Source of the DNA: Deltaproteobacteria bacterium
GTDB lineage: Bacteria > Myxococcota_A > UBA9160 > SZUA-336
Direction of reading: 5' to 3'
NCBI GenBank assembly: GCA_030665705.1
Contig: DAOUZG010000006.1
Location: 1-19,256 of the forward strand
DNA length: 19,256 nucleotides
The translations under genes and the position numbers were made by a program. The notes beneath the pieces were generated by a model that saw nothing but the letters and a program-made list of their open reading frames with translations, was not told the DNA's origin and ran no database searches. Of this stretch, positions 8,591-16,937 are shown piece after piece. The stretch's first letter is position 1. Every line of letters starts with the position of its first letter.

Positions 8591-9897
8591 ACATCGCGGT
8601 CATCGGAACGGGGTACGTCGGCCTCGTGACGGGCGCGTGCTTCGCCGAGTTCGGAATCAACGTGGTCTGTGTTGACAAAGACGAGGAGAAGATCGACCGA
8701 CTCGAACGTGGAGAGGTACCCATCTTCGAGCCCGGGCTGGAGGAGATCGTTCGGCGGAACCAGCACCGCGGCAGGCTCACCTTCACGACCGACGCCCGCA
8801 TGGCGGTTCAGCGCTCCCTCGCCATCTTCATCGCGGTCCCCACACCTCCCCACGAGGACGGGAGCACCGATCTGAGCTACGTGGATGAGGTGGCCAGGAC
8901 GATCGGGGAGCACCTGAACGGGTACAAGGTGGTCGTTACGAAGAGCACGGTCCCGGTCAAGACGGCCGAGCGCCTCAAGCGTACGATCGGAGAGGCGCGC
9001 GCCAGGTCGGGACGCGAGCAGTTCCGCTTTTCCGTGGCCTCCAACCCCGAGTTCCTTCGCGAGGGGAGTGCCGTCGAGGACTTCATGCGACCCGACCGAG
9101 TGGTCATCGGGGCTGAGGACGACGAGGCGGTTGCGATCCTGAAGGATCTCTATAGCGCCCTGTACCTGATCGAGGTTCCCCTCGTGATCACCACTGTCGC
9201 CTCTGCGGAACTGATCAAGTACGCGTCGAACGCGTTTCTCGCCACGAAGATCTCGTTCATCAACGAGATCGCGAATCTGTGCGAGGCGATCGGTGCAGAT
9301 GTTCACGATGTGGCGCGAGCGATGGGCCTGGATGGGCGGATCGGGCGCAAGTTCCTGCATCCGGGTCCCGGCTTCGGTGGCTCCTGCTTCCCCAAAGACA
9401 CCACCTCGCTCGTGCAGTTCTCGAAGGAGTACGGTGTCGAGCAGCGGATCGTGACCGCGGTCTGTGAGGTCAACCGGCTCCAGCGCGATGCGATGGTGCG
9501 GAAGATCGAGTCGCTCGTCGGGGATCTCGAGGGGAAGACGCTGGGGGTCCTGGGGCTCTCCTTCAAGCCGAACACCGATGACGTGCGAGAGTCGCCCGCG
9601 ATCGACGTCATCCTCAAGCTCCAGGAACGGGGTGCCTCCGTTCGGTGTTACGATCCGCAAGCCATGGAGAGCGCCCGTCGGGAGTTGAAGAACGTGTCCT
9701 TCTGTACGGACCCTTACGATGCGGCTCGGGGAGCCCACGCGCTCGTCTTGGCCACCGAGTGGAACGAGTTCCGTAAGCTCGATCTGGACCGGCTCCGCGA
9801 GGCGCTGGCCGGAGCCGTGATCGTGGACCTCCGCAACATCTACGAACCGGAGGAGATGGCCCGTGCAGGGTTCCGCTACACGGGGGTCGGTCGATAG
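8587..9897 (+). CDS. ugd: UDP-glucose 6-dehydrogenase
   Basis: The 436-residue protein opens with the NAD-binding GTGYVGLVTGACFAE motif. It has NPEFLREGSAVEDF and the active-site motif GPGFGGSCFPKD with catalytic Cys267. The C-terminal UDP-binding domain includes GLSFKPNTDDVRESPA. It oxidises UDP-glucose to UDP-glucuronate in two NAD-dependent steps. Length and motifs are normal for the Ugd/TuaD group; GDP-mannose dehydrogenase is a related alternative, but the sequence fits UDP-glucose better. The ATG overlaps the VanZ-like stop. UDP-glucuronate made here would feed the epimerase at 6307. Confidence 0.95.
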   Translation: MNIAVIGTGYVGLVTGACFAEFGINVVCVDKDEEKIDRLERGEVPIFEPGLEEIVRRNQHRGRLTFTTDARMAVQRSLAIFIAVPTPPHEDGSTDLSYVDEVARTIGEHLNGYKVVVTKSTVPVKTAERLKRTIGEARARSGREQFRFSVASNPEFLREGSAVEDFMRPDRVVIGAEDDEAVAILKDLYSALYLIEVPLVITTVASAELIKYASNAFLATKISFINEIANLCEAIGADVHDVARAMGLDGRIGRKFLHPGPGFGGSCFPKDTTSLVQFSKEYGVEQRIVTAVCEVNRLQRDAMVRKIESLVGDLEGKTLGVLGLSFKPNTDDVRESPAIDVILKLQERGASVRCYDPQAMESARRELKNVSFCTDPYDAARGAHALVLATEWNEFRKLDLDRLREALAGAVIVDLRNIYEPEEMARAGFRYTGVGR

Positions 9898-9899
9898 CG

Positions 9900-10982
9900 T
9901 TGCGCTCGTCGATTCACGCAGTCGTCCTCGCTGGAGGGCCCGGAACGCGCTTTTGGCCGGCGAGCCGTCGGACCCGTCCGAAGCCGTTCGTGGCTCTCCT
10001 CGGGGGTGCAACCCTGCTCGAGCAGACACTACGGCGAAGCCGCATGTTCGCGCCTCCAGAGCGTACGTGGGTCGTGGTGGGCGAGCCGCTCCGGGCCCTG
10101 GTCCGGACCGCACTGGGCGAGCGGCCGGGCGTGCAGACCCTCCTCGAGCCGGTCTCCCGGAACACCGCGGCCGCCATCGCCTGGACTGCTGCCACGGTTC
10201 TGGGGCGTGTGGGATCGGGCGTTTTGGCTGTGCTCCCGGCGGATCACCACATTCCGGACCGGCGGGCCTTCGCTGGGGCGATCCGGCAGGCCGCAGCGAT
10301 CGCGACTCGGCGCGATGCACTGGTGCTCATCGGCATCGAGCCCTCACGCCCCGATCCTGCCTACGGATACCTGCGTATCGGGGAGGTCGAGTCCGACGGT
10401 GCCGCTCGGGTGGGGCGATTCGTGGAGAAGCCCGATGCGCCGAGGGCGCGGCGCTACGTGCGGAGCGGCCGCTATCTTTGGAATGCGGGAATGGTCGTGG
10501 CGCCAGCCTCGAGGATCCTGGCGGAGGTGCGCTCCCACGCGCCCGAGGTCTGGCGCGCGCTCGGCGCCACGCTGGAGGAGGTGGCGCGAGGGCGTCGCGT
10601 CCCGCGGCGTCGGTTGGCGGCGGCCTACCGCAGGGTCAAGGCCATCTCCTTCGACCATGCAGTGCTCGAACGCGCGCGCCACGTCTTTGCTGTCCCGGGC
10701 CGCTTCGCCTGGTCCGACATCGGAAGCTGGGACGCGCTCAAGGATCACCTACCGCTGGCCGACGGTCGCAATCGGAACCTGGGGGCGAAGCCGCTGGCCT
10801 TCGATGCACAGGACAACTTGGTCTGGAACGAGAGTGGGCGAGCCGTGGTTCTGCTCGGGGTTGACGGCTTGGTAGTGGTCGATACGCGCGACGCGCTCCT
10901 GGTTTGCCGGCCCGAACGTGCCCAGGAGGTCCGCCGGGTGGTCGAAGGGCTGTCCCGACAGGGCAGGAAGGAGCTGATCTAG
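9900..10982 (+). CDS. manC: Mannose-1-phosphate guanylyltransferase (GDP-mannose pyrophosphorylase)
   Basis: This 360-residue nucleotidyltransferase has the signature GGPGTRFWPASRRTRPKPF near the N-terminus, EPVSRNTAAAIAW, PADHH, AYGYL, FVEKP and WNAGMVV. WSDIGSWDAL marks the GDP-mannose group. It makes GDP-mannose from mannose-1-phosphate and GTP, upstream of gmd. It is the short, single-function form: there is no C-terminal phosphomannose isomerase domain. The start is a TTG two bases after the ugd stop, with only a weak G-rich ribosome site, so expression probably depends on coupling. The stop codon abuts the ATG of the Crp-type regulator. Confidence 0.93.
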   Translation: MRSSIHAVVLAGGPGTRFWPASRRTRPKPFVALLGGATLLEQTLRRSRMFAPPERTWVVVGEPLRALVRTALGERPGVQTLLEPVSRNTAAAIAWTAATVLGRVGSGVLAVLPADHHIPDRRAFAGAIRQAAAIATRRDALVLIGIEPSRPDPAYGYLRIGEVESDGAARVGRFVEKPDAPRARRYVRSGRYLWNAGMVVAPASRILAEVRSHAPEVWRALGATLEEVARGRRVPRRRLAAAYRRVKAISFDHAVLERARHVFAVPGRFAWSDIGSWDALKDHLPLADGRNRNLGAKPLAFDAQDNLVWNESGRAVVLLGVDGLVVVDTRDALLVCRPERAQEVRRVVEGLSRQGRKELI

Positions 10983-11654
10983 ATGGTACCGCTCCACTCC
11001 CGCATCGAAGCATGCCGCGCGATTCCGCTGTTCCGCACGTTGGGGGAGCGGGACCTAGCGGCCATCGCCGAGCTCCTGATCGAGCGCCGGTTCCCGAAAG
11101 GGGCGACGATCTTCGAGGAGGGGGTCAGCGGCGAATACATGTACCTGATCCAGGAAGGACAGGTGAAGGTCACGAAGATGTCGGAAGACGGGAGGCAGAA
11201 GATCCTCGAGATCCTGTCTCCGGGCGACTTCTTCGGTGAGATGACGTTACTCGACCGCGAGCCTCGCTCCGCGTCGATCAAGACGACACATCCCTGTGTT
11301 CTGCTCGCGCTCTCCCGCCAGGATTTTCTGCGCCTTCTCGAGCGGAATCTCGACATCGGTATGGAGCTGCTCCGGGTCCTCTCCCTGCGTCTTCGCGAGG
11401 CGGACGAACAGGTTCGGGCGCTGCTCTTCGAACGAGTCGAGGCGCGGACCCGGCGGGTCCTCTTGCGTCTGGCCCGGGAGTCTGCACCGCAGGATCCGAC
11501 GCGCCGCATCACGGCTCCCGTGACCCACCAGGAGCTCGCAGACATGGTGGGGACCAGCCGCGAGACCGTGACCCGTGTCCTGAAGGAGCTCCGAGAGGAA
11601 GGGTGGCTCCGGAAGGAGGGCAAGCGGTACGTCGTCCCCGGCGAGGAGTCGTAG
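10983..11654 (+). CDS. Crp/Fnr-family transcriptional regulator
   Basis: This 223-residue protein has an N-terminal cyclic-nucleotide-binding domain (about 15-125) and a C-terminal winged helix. The phosphate-binding cassette has the Crp residues Gly85-Glu86 and Arg95-Ser96 (GEMTLLDREPRSAS), so binding of cAMP, cGMP or c-di-GMP is plausible. No Fnr-type cysteine cluster is present. The recognition helix SRETVTRVLKEL (192-203) keeps the Arg, Glu and Arg that in E. coli Crp read TGTGA half-sites. The ATG directly follows the stop of the guanylyltransferase (TAGATG), with GGAAGGAG at 10965-10972. Being the last gene of the precursor operon, it may feed back on it or report output. I saw no clear TGTGA-N6-TCACA site in the gaps. 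Confidence 0.93.
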   Translation: MVPLHSRIEACRAIPLFRTLGERDLAAIAELLIERRFPKGATIFEEGVSGEYMYLIQEGQVKVTKMSEDGRQKILEILSPGDFFGEMTLLDREPRSASIKTTHPCVLLALSRQDFLRLLERNLDIGMELLRVLSLRLREADEQVRALLFERVEARTRRVLLRLARESAPQDPTRRITAPVTHQELADMVGTSRETVTRVLKELREEGWLRKEGKRYVVPGEES

Positions 11655-11678
11655 TCCGCCGCCCTTCTTTCCCTCTCA

Positions 11679-11708
11679 CTTACAATTTGCCGGTCTGCTG
11701 CCGATAAC
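11679..11708 (+). promoter_or_regulatory. Possible sigma-70-type promoter for the second sigma-54 activator
   Basis: CTTACA (11679-11684) and GATAAC (11703-11708) are separated by 18 bases in the 123-nt gap after the Crp gene. Both boxes match the consensus only in part. No terminator hairpin with a U-run was seen in this gap, so read-through from upstream is an alternative. Confidence 0.22.
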
Positions 11709-11777
11709 CGATGCGCCTTAACGCGCCCGTCAGAGTCCGTCTGTGGACATGCGGGACCCCGGGGAAGGGGAGAGTCG

Positions 11778-13175
11778 GTGCAGACACGGGTGCTCGTCGC
11801 GGACTGCGGCAGCGCGGCCCTCGCGGAGGTGATCCGAGGGCTCGAACGCGAGGGCTACCGCGTCGAGCGGATGACCGCCGATCGACTCGGGGTCGAGGCG
11901 CTCGACGAACTCCGGCGCATGGGCGAAGGACCCGACGCGATCCTTGTTGAGTTGGATGCTGCAGACGGGCCCGTTCTCGGTCTGCTGTCGAAGCTGCCCG
12001 GAGATCTGCCCGTCGTAGCGCTGGTGCAACCGGGGGGTAGCGCTCGGCCGTCGCTGGCTCTGCGGCTCGGCGCGGACGACGCGGTCACGCTCCCCACGGA
12101 GTCCGAGGAGCTCGCGCTCCGGATCGAGCGCGCCATCGAACGCCGTCGGGTCGTTGGCGAGGCGGTGCCGTACGAGCGGCGGCCGCCGGATCCCGGGGCC
12201 CCTTCGACGCTGCTCGGCCGTATGGCAACCCTCCGTCGCGTTCGCGAGCAAATCTCCCGGGTCGCCCCGGGTCGCGCCACGGTGCTGATTACGGGAGAGA
12301 CGGGGACCGGAAAAGAGCTGGTGGCAACGGCAATTCACGAGAGCTCGCCGCGCCGGAGCCACGCCTTCGTGAAGGTCAACTGTGCGGCGCTTCCCGAGCC
12401 GTTGCTCGAGAGCGAGCTCTTCGGTCACGAACGCGGTGCGTTCACCGGTGCTGAGCAGCGGCGTATCGGGCGGTTCGAGGAGGCGCACGGGGGGACGCTC
12501 CTTCTCGATGAGGTGGCCGACATGCATTCCCGAACCCAGGCCAAGGTGCTGCGGGTGCTCCAGGAGCGCGAGTTCGAGCGCCTGGGAGAGAGCCGACCAA
12601 TCCAGGTCGACGTGCGGATTCTCGCTGCCACGAACCAGGACCTGGAAGAGCTCCTGGAAGAGGATCGGTTTCGGAAGGACCTCTTCTACCGACTCAACGT
12701 AGTCTCCATCCACCTCGCGCCGCTCCGGGAGCGGTGCGAGGACCTTCTGCCCCTGGCCGAGGCCTTCCTCGCAGAGGTGAATCGCGAGAGTCCCCGCCCC
12801 AAGCGCGGCTTCTCCCCCGGAGTTCTCGAGACCCTGGAGGCATACCCGTGGCCCGGGAACGTGCGAGAGCTGCGGAACGCGGTGCAGCGAGCCGTCGTTA
12901 TGGGAGAGGGGCCGTGGATCGAGCCGGCCGATCTGGGCCTTTCGGGGCACCGGCAGCAGGAGGGGTCGGGTGCCGGGCGCGGCGTGGTTCAGTTGCCCGA
13001 GAAGGGGGTCGACTACCGCAGCGTGGAGCGGGCCCTGATCGTCGCTGCCCTCGAGCGGACGGGCTGGGTTCAGAAGGAGGCCGCCGTCCTTCTCCGGATG
13101 AGCCGGCGCCGTCTGAACTACCGGATCCGGCGTCTCGGGATCTCCCATCCGACCTGGCGACGAAACAGACCCTGA
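11778..13175 (+). CDS. Sigma-54-dependent activator with degenerate receiver domain
   Basis: The protein has 465 residues. The AAA+ domain is intact: Walker A GETGTGKE at 173-180, GAFTGA at 220-225 and Walker B GGTLLLDEV near 238-246. A Fis-type helix-turn-helix lies at about 430-455. The N-terminal 120 residues fold-match a receiver but lack key residues: the acidic pair is D9-C10, the Thr/Ser position is V83 and the conserved Lys is L105; only D60 could be the phosphoacceptor. Control by normal phosphotransfer is therefore doubtful. The GTG start at 11778 follows a GGGGAGAG ribosome site (11767-11774). It lies immediately upstream of the PrsT-like gene and may control it or other locus promoters. 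It is clearly a paralogue of the regulator at 1835. Confidence 0.9.
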   Translation: MQTRVLVADCGSAALAEVIRGLEREGYRVERMTADRLGVEALDELRRMGEGPDAILVELDAADGPVLGLLSKLPGDLPVVALVQPGGSARPSLALRLGADDAVTLPTESEELALRIERAIERRRVVGEAVPYERRPPDPGAPSTLLGRMATLRRVREQISRVAPGRATVLITGETGTGKELVATAIHESSPRRSHAFVKVNCAALPEPLLESELFGHERGAFTGAEQRRIGRFEEAHGGTLLLDEVADMHSRTQAKVLRVLQEREFERLGESRPIQVDVRILAATNQDLEELLEEDRFRKDLFYRLNVVSIHLAPLRERCEDLLPLAEAFLAEVNRESPRPKRGFSPGVLETLEAYPWPGNVRELRNAVQRAVVMGEGPWIEPADLGLSGHRQQEGSGAGRGVVQLPEKGVDYRSVERALIVAALERTGWVQKEAAVLLRMSRRRLNYRIRRLGISHPTWRRNRP

Positions 13176-13288
13176 GCGGCGCCGAGCCATGCCCCTCTCA
13201 GCCACGCGGGTTGCACGCCTCCCGTGCCCGGGTGTCTGATTCGTCTCGGCGGTTACCTTGGTGACCCAGGAATGAAGAGGGAGGGGGT
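13176..13288 (+). other. Intergenic gap before PrsT-like gene, with two inverted repeats
   Basis: The 113-nt gap holds GCACG/CGTGC arms at 13213-13217 and 13223-13227, and an imperfect palindrome GGTTACC-TT-GGTGACC at 13251-13266. A very weak sigma-70-like pair is TTGCAC (13211-13216) with TCTGAT (13235-13240). No sigma-54 motif is present. The ribosome site of the next gene, GAGGGAGGGGG, ends at about 13287. Confidence 0.3.
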
Positions 13289-15727
13289 ATGAGAGCGCGA
13301 TCGGTTCGGCGGCTGGGATCGGTGATGTCGATCCTGCTGCTCTTTGCGTGCAGCTCTGCCGAGGAGCGCCTCGCCGAACACCTTCAGCGGGCGAACCAGT
13401 ACTTCGAGAACGAGCAGTGGAGCGAGGCGCGGATCGAGTTCTGGAACGCACTGAAGCTCGACCCGGACAACGCGGAAGCCCACTTCCGGATGGCGGAGTC
13501 CCTCGTCAATCTCGAGCAGTTCCGGGATGCCCGTTGGGAGTACCAGGAGGCGATTCGGCTCGCCCCCGACAATCTCGAGTGGAGGATCAAGCTGGTCGAG
13601 CTGCTGGTGGTGTTCAACCTGACGAGCGACGCGGTCGAGCAGCTCGACGCCGTGCTGGAGAAGGATCCGGACGACGCGGACGCCCTGGTGCTGCGCGCGA
13701 TCGTACTGGCGAGAAAGGGCAGCTCCGACGAAGCACTCGCCGAGCTGGATCACGCGCTGCAGGTCAACCCCCAGCACGAACGCGGTCTGCAGCTTCAAGC
13801 CCGCCTCCTCGACGCTCAGGGGGATGTCGAAGGTGCGGAGGGCGCGCTCCGGAAGCTGGTGGCGGCCCATCCGAGCGTCGCGAACCACCACCTGTTTGCG
13901 CTGTTCTGGGGGTCGCACGGGGACCTCGAAAAGGCCGAGCAGGAGTACCGCGCGGCGGTCGAGGCGGCCGACTCGCCGGAGGGTCGAACCCGGGCGCGCC
14001 AGGTTCTGGCTGCCTACCACTTCAGCCGGGGAGATGTGGAGGCCGCGGAGCGCGAACTCCTCGCAGCGCGGGAGGACGCTCCCGACGACGCCGCCCTGGC
14101 GTTGACCCTCGCCCGTCTCTACGCGTCGCAGGGTCAGACCGAGCGGGCGAACGAGCTACTCGAGGCACGCGTTCATCAAGCGCCCGAACGCGCGGAGCCG
14201 TTGCTCACGCTCGCCGACTTCCACCGCCGGTCAGGCGAACGGGACCAGGCCCTCGAAGCGGTCGAGCGGGCGCTCGCCGTGGAGCCCTCATCCGAAGGCG
14301 CGCGGCTGCAGAAGGCGGAGTACCTGATCGAGCAGATCGACAACCCTGCCGCGCAGGCGGAAGGGCGGGGGCTGATCGACGAGGTCCTCGAGGAAAATCC
14401 CAACAGCGTGGCGGGCCTCATGACCCTCGCAAAGGCGCTCCTGTTGGAGTCGAGATATGAGGAGGCCGTTGCGAAGCTCCAACGGGTCGTGGACGAGCAG
14501 CCGAGCGCGCAGGCTCATCTCCTTCTCGGCTGGGCCTACTCCGGAATGCGTCAGGACGAGCTCGCCCGGAGCGAGCTGCTGCGCGCTCTTCAGCTCGATC
14601 CCGACAACTACGCGGCGCGCGCGGAGCTCGCCTCCCTCTACCTCCGGATTGGCGAGCGGGAGTTTGCGGTCCAGGAGGCCCAGAAGGCGCTCGACCAGCG
14701 CGGTGAAGATCCGCGGATCCTCCTGATCCTGGCTGAAGCGCAGGCCGGGATCGGACGGAATGAGAAGGCCCTTCAGACACTCGGGCGTGTCTCTCTCGAA
14801 GGAGAGCCCCAGCTTCGGCGACACCGCCTCGTGCTTGCTCGGCTCTACCGACGGCTCGGAGCCCTCGAGCAGGCCCAGGAGCAGCTCGAGGCGGTGCTCC
14901 GGGAGGAGCCGGGGGACCCGGCGGCCCTTCGCGAGCTCGTCGCGGTGGATCTGCAGGCCCAGGAACCGGAGCGGGCGCTCGAGCGGCTGAACGAGGCCAT
15001 CCCGAAGAACCCCGACTCTGGGGAGCTCTACGCGCTCCGGGGTCGACTCTGGCTCGGGTTCAAGCGGGACGACAAGCTCGCGTACGCGGACGAAGCGGAG
15101 CGGGACTTCAAGAGCGCCATCGAGAAGTCGCCCGAGCGTCTCGAGGGCTATGGAGGACTGGCCTCGCTCTACCGGCACACGGGGCGGCTCGACGAGGCGA
15201 TCTCGACGTTTCAACAGGCACGGGACACACGCCCCGAGGATTCCTCGGTCCGCCTGATCCTGGCGATACTGCTGGAGCAGGCCGGACGGGCCCGGGCAGC
15301 GATTCGCGAGTACGAGGTGGTGGTCCGCCTCGACCCCAAGCAGCCGATCGCGAAGAACAACCTCGCGTGGCTTCTCGCCGAATCCTCGGCAGACGACCCG
15401 GAGCAGCTCGACCGGGCCCTCGAGCTGGCACGCGACGCACGGGAGCTCCTCCCGGACAACCCCAACGTTGCCGACACGTTGGGCTGGGTGATGCTCAAGA
15501 AGGACATCCCCAATGCCGCCATTCCGCTCTTCCGGGAGGCAATTGCCGCCTCGGAGCCCGGAGAGCCAACCCGCGCCCAGGTGCGCCTCCACTTAGCCCA
15601 GGCCTACGTCCAGAGCGGGGACGTCAGCCAGGCGATCGAAGCGCTCGAGGAGGCGCTCGAGGAGGCCGAGCGTTTTCCGGGCAGGGTGGACGCGGAGGCG
15701 CTCCTGGCGACGCTGCGCGCCTCCTAA
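13289..15727 (+). CDS. prsT: TPR-repeat lipoprotein, PrsT-like (exosortase-associated)
   Basis: This 812-residue protein has a lipoprotein signal ending LLFACSS, with Cys21 lipidated and Ser at +2, which favours the outer membrane. The rest is a nearly continuous superhelix of tetratricopeptide repeats with the usual LDPDNAEAHFRMAESL-type units, about twenty by eye. Length, lipid anchor and context match the PEP-CTERM system TPR lipoprotein PrsT. Its likely role is a periplasmic scaffold for polysaccharide assembly or export partners; no enzymatic motif is visible. The ATG at 13289 follows a GAGGGAGGGGG ribosome site. It is separated by 113 nt from the sigma-54 activator upstream and by 124 nt from the LysM gene downstream, so it may have its own promoter. 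Confidence 0.87.
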   Translation: MRARSVRRLGSVMSILLLFACSSAEERLAEHLQRANQYFENEQWSEARIEFWNALKLDPDNAEAHFRMAESLVNLEQFRDARWEYQEAIRLAPDNLEWRIKLVELLVVFNLTSDAVEQLDAVLEKDPDDADALVLRAIVLARKGSSDEALAELDHALQVNPQHERGLQLQARLLDAQGDVEGAEGALRKLVAAHPSVANHHLFALFWGSHGDLEKAEQEYRAAVEAADSPEGRTRARQVLAAYHFSRGDVEAAERELLAAREDAPDDAALALTLARLYASQGQTERANELLEARVHQAPERAEPLLTLADFHRRSGERDQALEAVERALAVEPSSEGARLQKAEYLIEQIDNPAAQAEGRGLIDEVLEENPNSVAGLMTLAKALLLESRYEEAVAKLQRVVDEQPSAQAHLLLGWAYSGMRQDELARSELLRALQLDPDNYAARAELASLYLRIGEREFAVQEAQKALDQRGEDPRILLILAEAQAGIGRNEKALQTLGRVSLEGEPQLRRHRLVLARLYRRLGALEQAQEQLEAVLREEPGDPAALRELVAVDLQAQEPERALERLNEAIPKNPDSGELYALRGRLWLGFKRDDKLAYADEAERDFKSAIEKSPERLEGYGGLASLYRHTGRLDEAISTFQQARDTRPEDSSVRLILAILLEQAGRARAAIREYEVVVRLDPKQPIAKNNLAWLLAESSADDPEQLDRALELARDARELLPDNPNVADTLGWVMLKKDIPNAAIPLFREAIAASEPGEPTRAQVRLHLAQAYVQSGDVSQAIEALEEALEEAERFPGRVDAEALLATLRAS

Positions 15728-15736
15728 CGCAGGTTA

Positions 15737-15851
15737 GCCCGCATTTCTCACCCGCTTGGTGGGCGCGGTAGTCCACACGGTGGAGTTTGCGGGGAAACTC
15801 TCAAGGGCCCGCATCCTCTCGCCGATTGCGCAGAGGAAAGGGGGGATCGGA
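15737..15851 (+). promoter_or_regulatory. Structured 5' leader of the LysM gene (possible cis-acting RNA)
   Basis: The gap upstream of the LysM gene contains ordered complementary segments. CCCGC/GTGGG forms a small hairpin at 15751-15763. GAGTTT (15783-15788) pairs with AAACTC (15795-15800), enclosing the loop GCGGGG. The loop bases GCGGG (15789-15793) can pair with CCCGC at 15808-15812, giving a possible H-type pseudoknot. Finally CCTCT-CGC (15815-15822) pairs with GCG-C-AGAGG (15828-15836), just before the G-rich ribosome site at 15834-15846. I do not recognise a known riboswitch class. The pairings are seen; regulation is inferred. Confidence 0.35.
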
Positions 15852-16931
15852 ATGCGCGCGGTTCGTCTGCTTGTTGCTCTGTGCGTGATCTGCACCGCGG
15901 GTTCTTCCTTCGCGGAGCAGGCCGCAGGAATCGCCCCGAGCGGCCAGAAGGGGTACCTCCACAAGGTGGAGAAGGGGGACACCCTCTGGGACATCACCGC
16001 CCACTATCTGGGCACTCCATGGACCTGGCCCTCGATCTGGAAGGAGAACGAGGGGATCGACAACCCCCATCTGATCTACCCCGGCGACCTGATCTGGATC
16101 ACCGAGCACGGGATTCGGAAAGTGACGCCGGAGGAGGCGGAGGCCCTGCTGGCGGGCCAGTCGCCCTCGGCGCTCTCGGAGATTCCCCTCGCAGACGCCC
16201 CGAAGCACGCCCCGGACCCCTTTGCCGCACTCGACGGACACGCGACGCTCGAGGGACGTTCGCTCGTCTTTCCCGGCCTCCATCGCGCGAGCTTCGTGAC
16301 GGCCGAAGAGCTCGAAGCCGCTGCGGCCGTGCTCGGTACCCACGAGCCGAACTACTGGCTCTCCCACACCCAGCGCATGATCGTGAGCGCAGGGGAGGGA
16401 CACACCGAGATCGGCGAGGACTACACGGTCTTCCGAGTCCGCCGTCAGGTGCTGCACCCCGAGACCGGCAAGCCGGTCGGGTTCATGGTCGAAGTCGTGG
16501 GTCGAGTCGAGGTCCAGGAGGTGCATCCCGAGACGTCCTACGCGACGGTGACAGCGGCGTACGCGGAGATCGAGCCTGGAGACCGGCTGCTCCCCTACGA
16601 GGAGCTTCCCGAGGAGTTCGCGAGCGCACCCTCGGCTGAGGCGGTCAGTGGCATCATTCTGGCCCTGCAGCCCGAGAGGCTCTGGAGCGCGGACGGGGAC
16701 GTGGTCGTTCTCGACCGGGGTACCGAGGACGGCCTCGGCCCGGGGCGAGAGCTCGTCGTCTACCGACCGGGCGGTGAGGTCCGGGATCCGCTGAGCGGCT
16801 CACCCGTCCTCGAGCCCGATGACCTGGTTGCACGCCTCTTTGTTCTGCGAGCGGGGTACACCAGCTCCGTCGCACTCGTCACCGAGGCTCGCACCGAGAT
16901 TCGCGACGGCGACCGCTTCAGGAGCCCATGA
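15852..16931 (+). CDS. LysM domain-containing periplasmic protein
   Basis: The protein has 359 residues, with a signal peptide ending near residue 21 (SSFA-EQA) and one LysM domain at about 35-84. The domain contains KGDTLWDITAHYLG and the variant IDNPHLIYPGDLIWI. LysM domains bind glycan strands of peptidoglycan. The remaining ~270 residues form an acidic, beta-rich region without a catalytic motif I recognise. It includes a repeat-like pair of segments about handling of GDRLLPYEELP and DGDRFRSP, reminiscent of SAF/BON-like beta modules, but this is weak. Proteins of this LysM layout are widespread in proteobacteria. The ATG at 15852 is chosen for the G-rich ribosome site and the signal peptide; the frame is open 96 nt further upstream, which would remove the signal from the N-terminus. 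Confidence 0.85.
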   Translation: MRAVRLLVALCVICTAGSSFAEQAAGIAPSGQKGYLHKVEKGDTLWDITAHYLGTPWTWPSIWKENEGIDNPHLIYPGDLIWITEHGIRKVTPEEAEALLAGQSPSALSEIPLADAPKHAPDPFAALDGHATLEGRSLVFPGLHRASFVTAEELEAAAAVLGTHEPNYWLSHTQRMIVSAGEGHTEIGEDYTVFRVRRQVLHPETGKPVGFMVEVVGRVEVQEVHPETSYATVTAAYAEIEPGDRLLPYEELPEEFASAPSAEAVSGIILALQPERLWSADGDVVVLDRGTEDGLGPGRELVVYRPGGEVRDPLSGSPVLEPDDLVARLFVLRAGYTSSVALVTEARTEIRDGDRFRSP

Positions 16932-16937
16932 CCGCAA

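Noticed and set aside
8245..10320. Long minus-strand open frame of 691 codons
   Set aside because: It lies antisense to vanZ-like, ugd and manC, which have clear family motifs. The translated product is Arg/Pro/Asp-rich with no domain; long antisense frames are expected in GC-rich DNA.
11730..13451. Minus-strand open frame of 573 codons
   Set aside because: It is the antisense shadow of the second sigma-54 activator and shows low-complexity composition without motifs.
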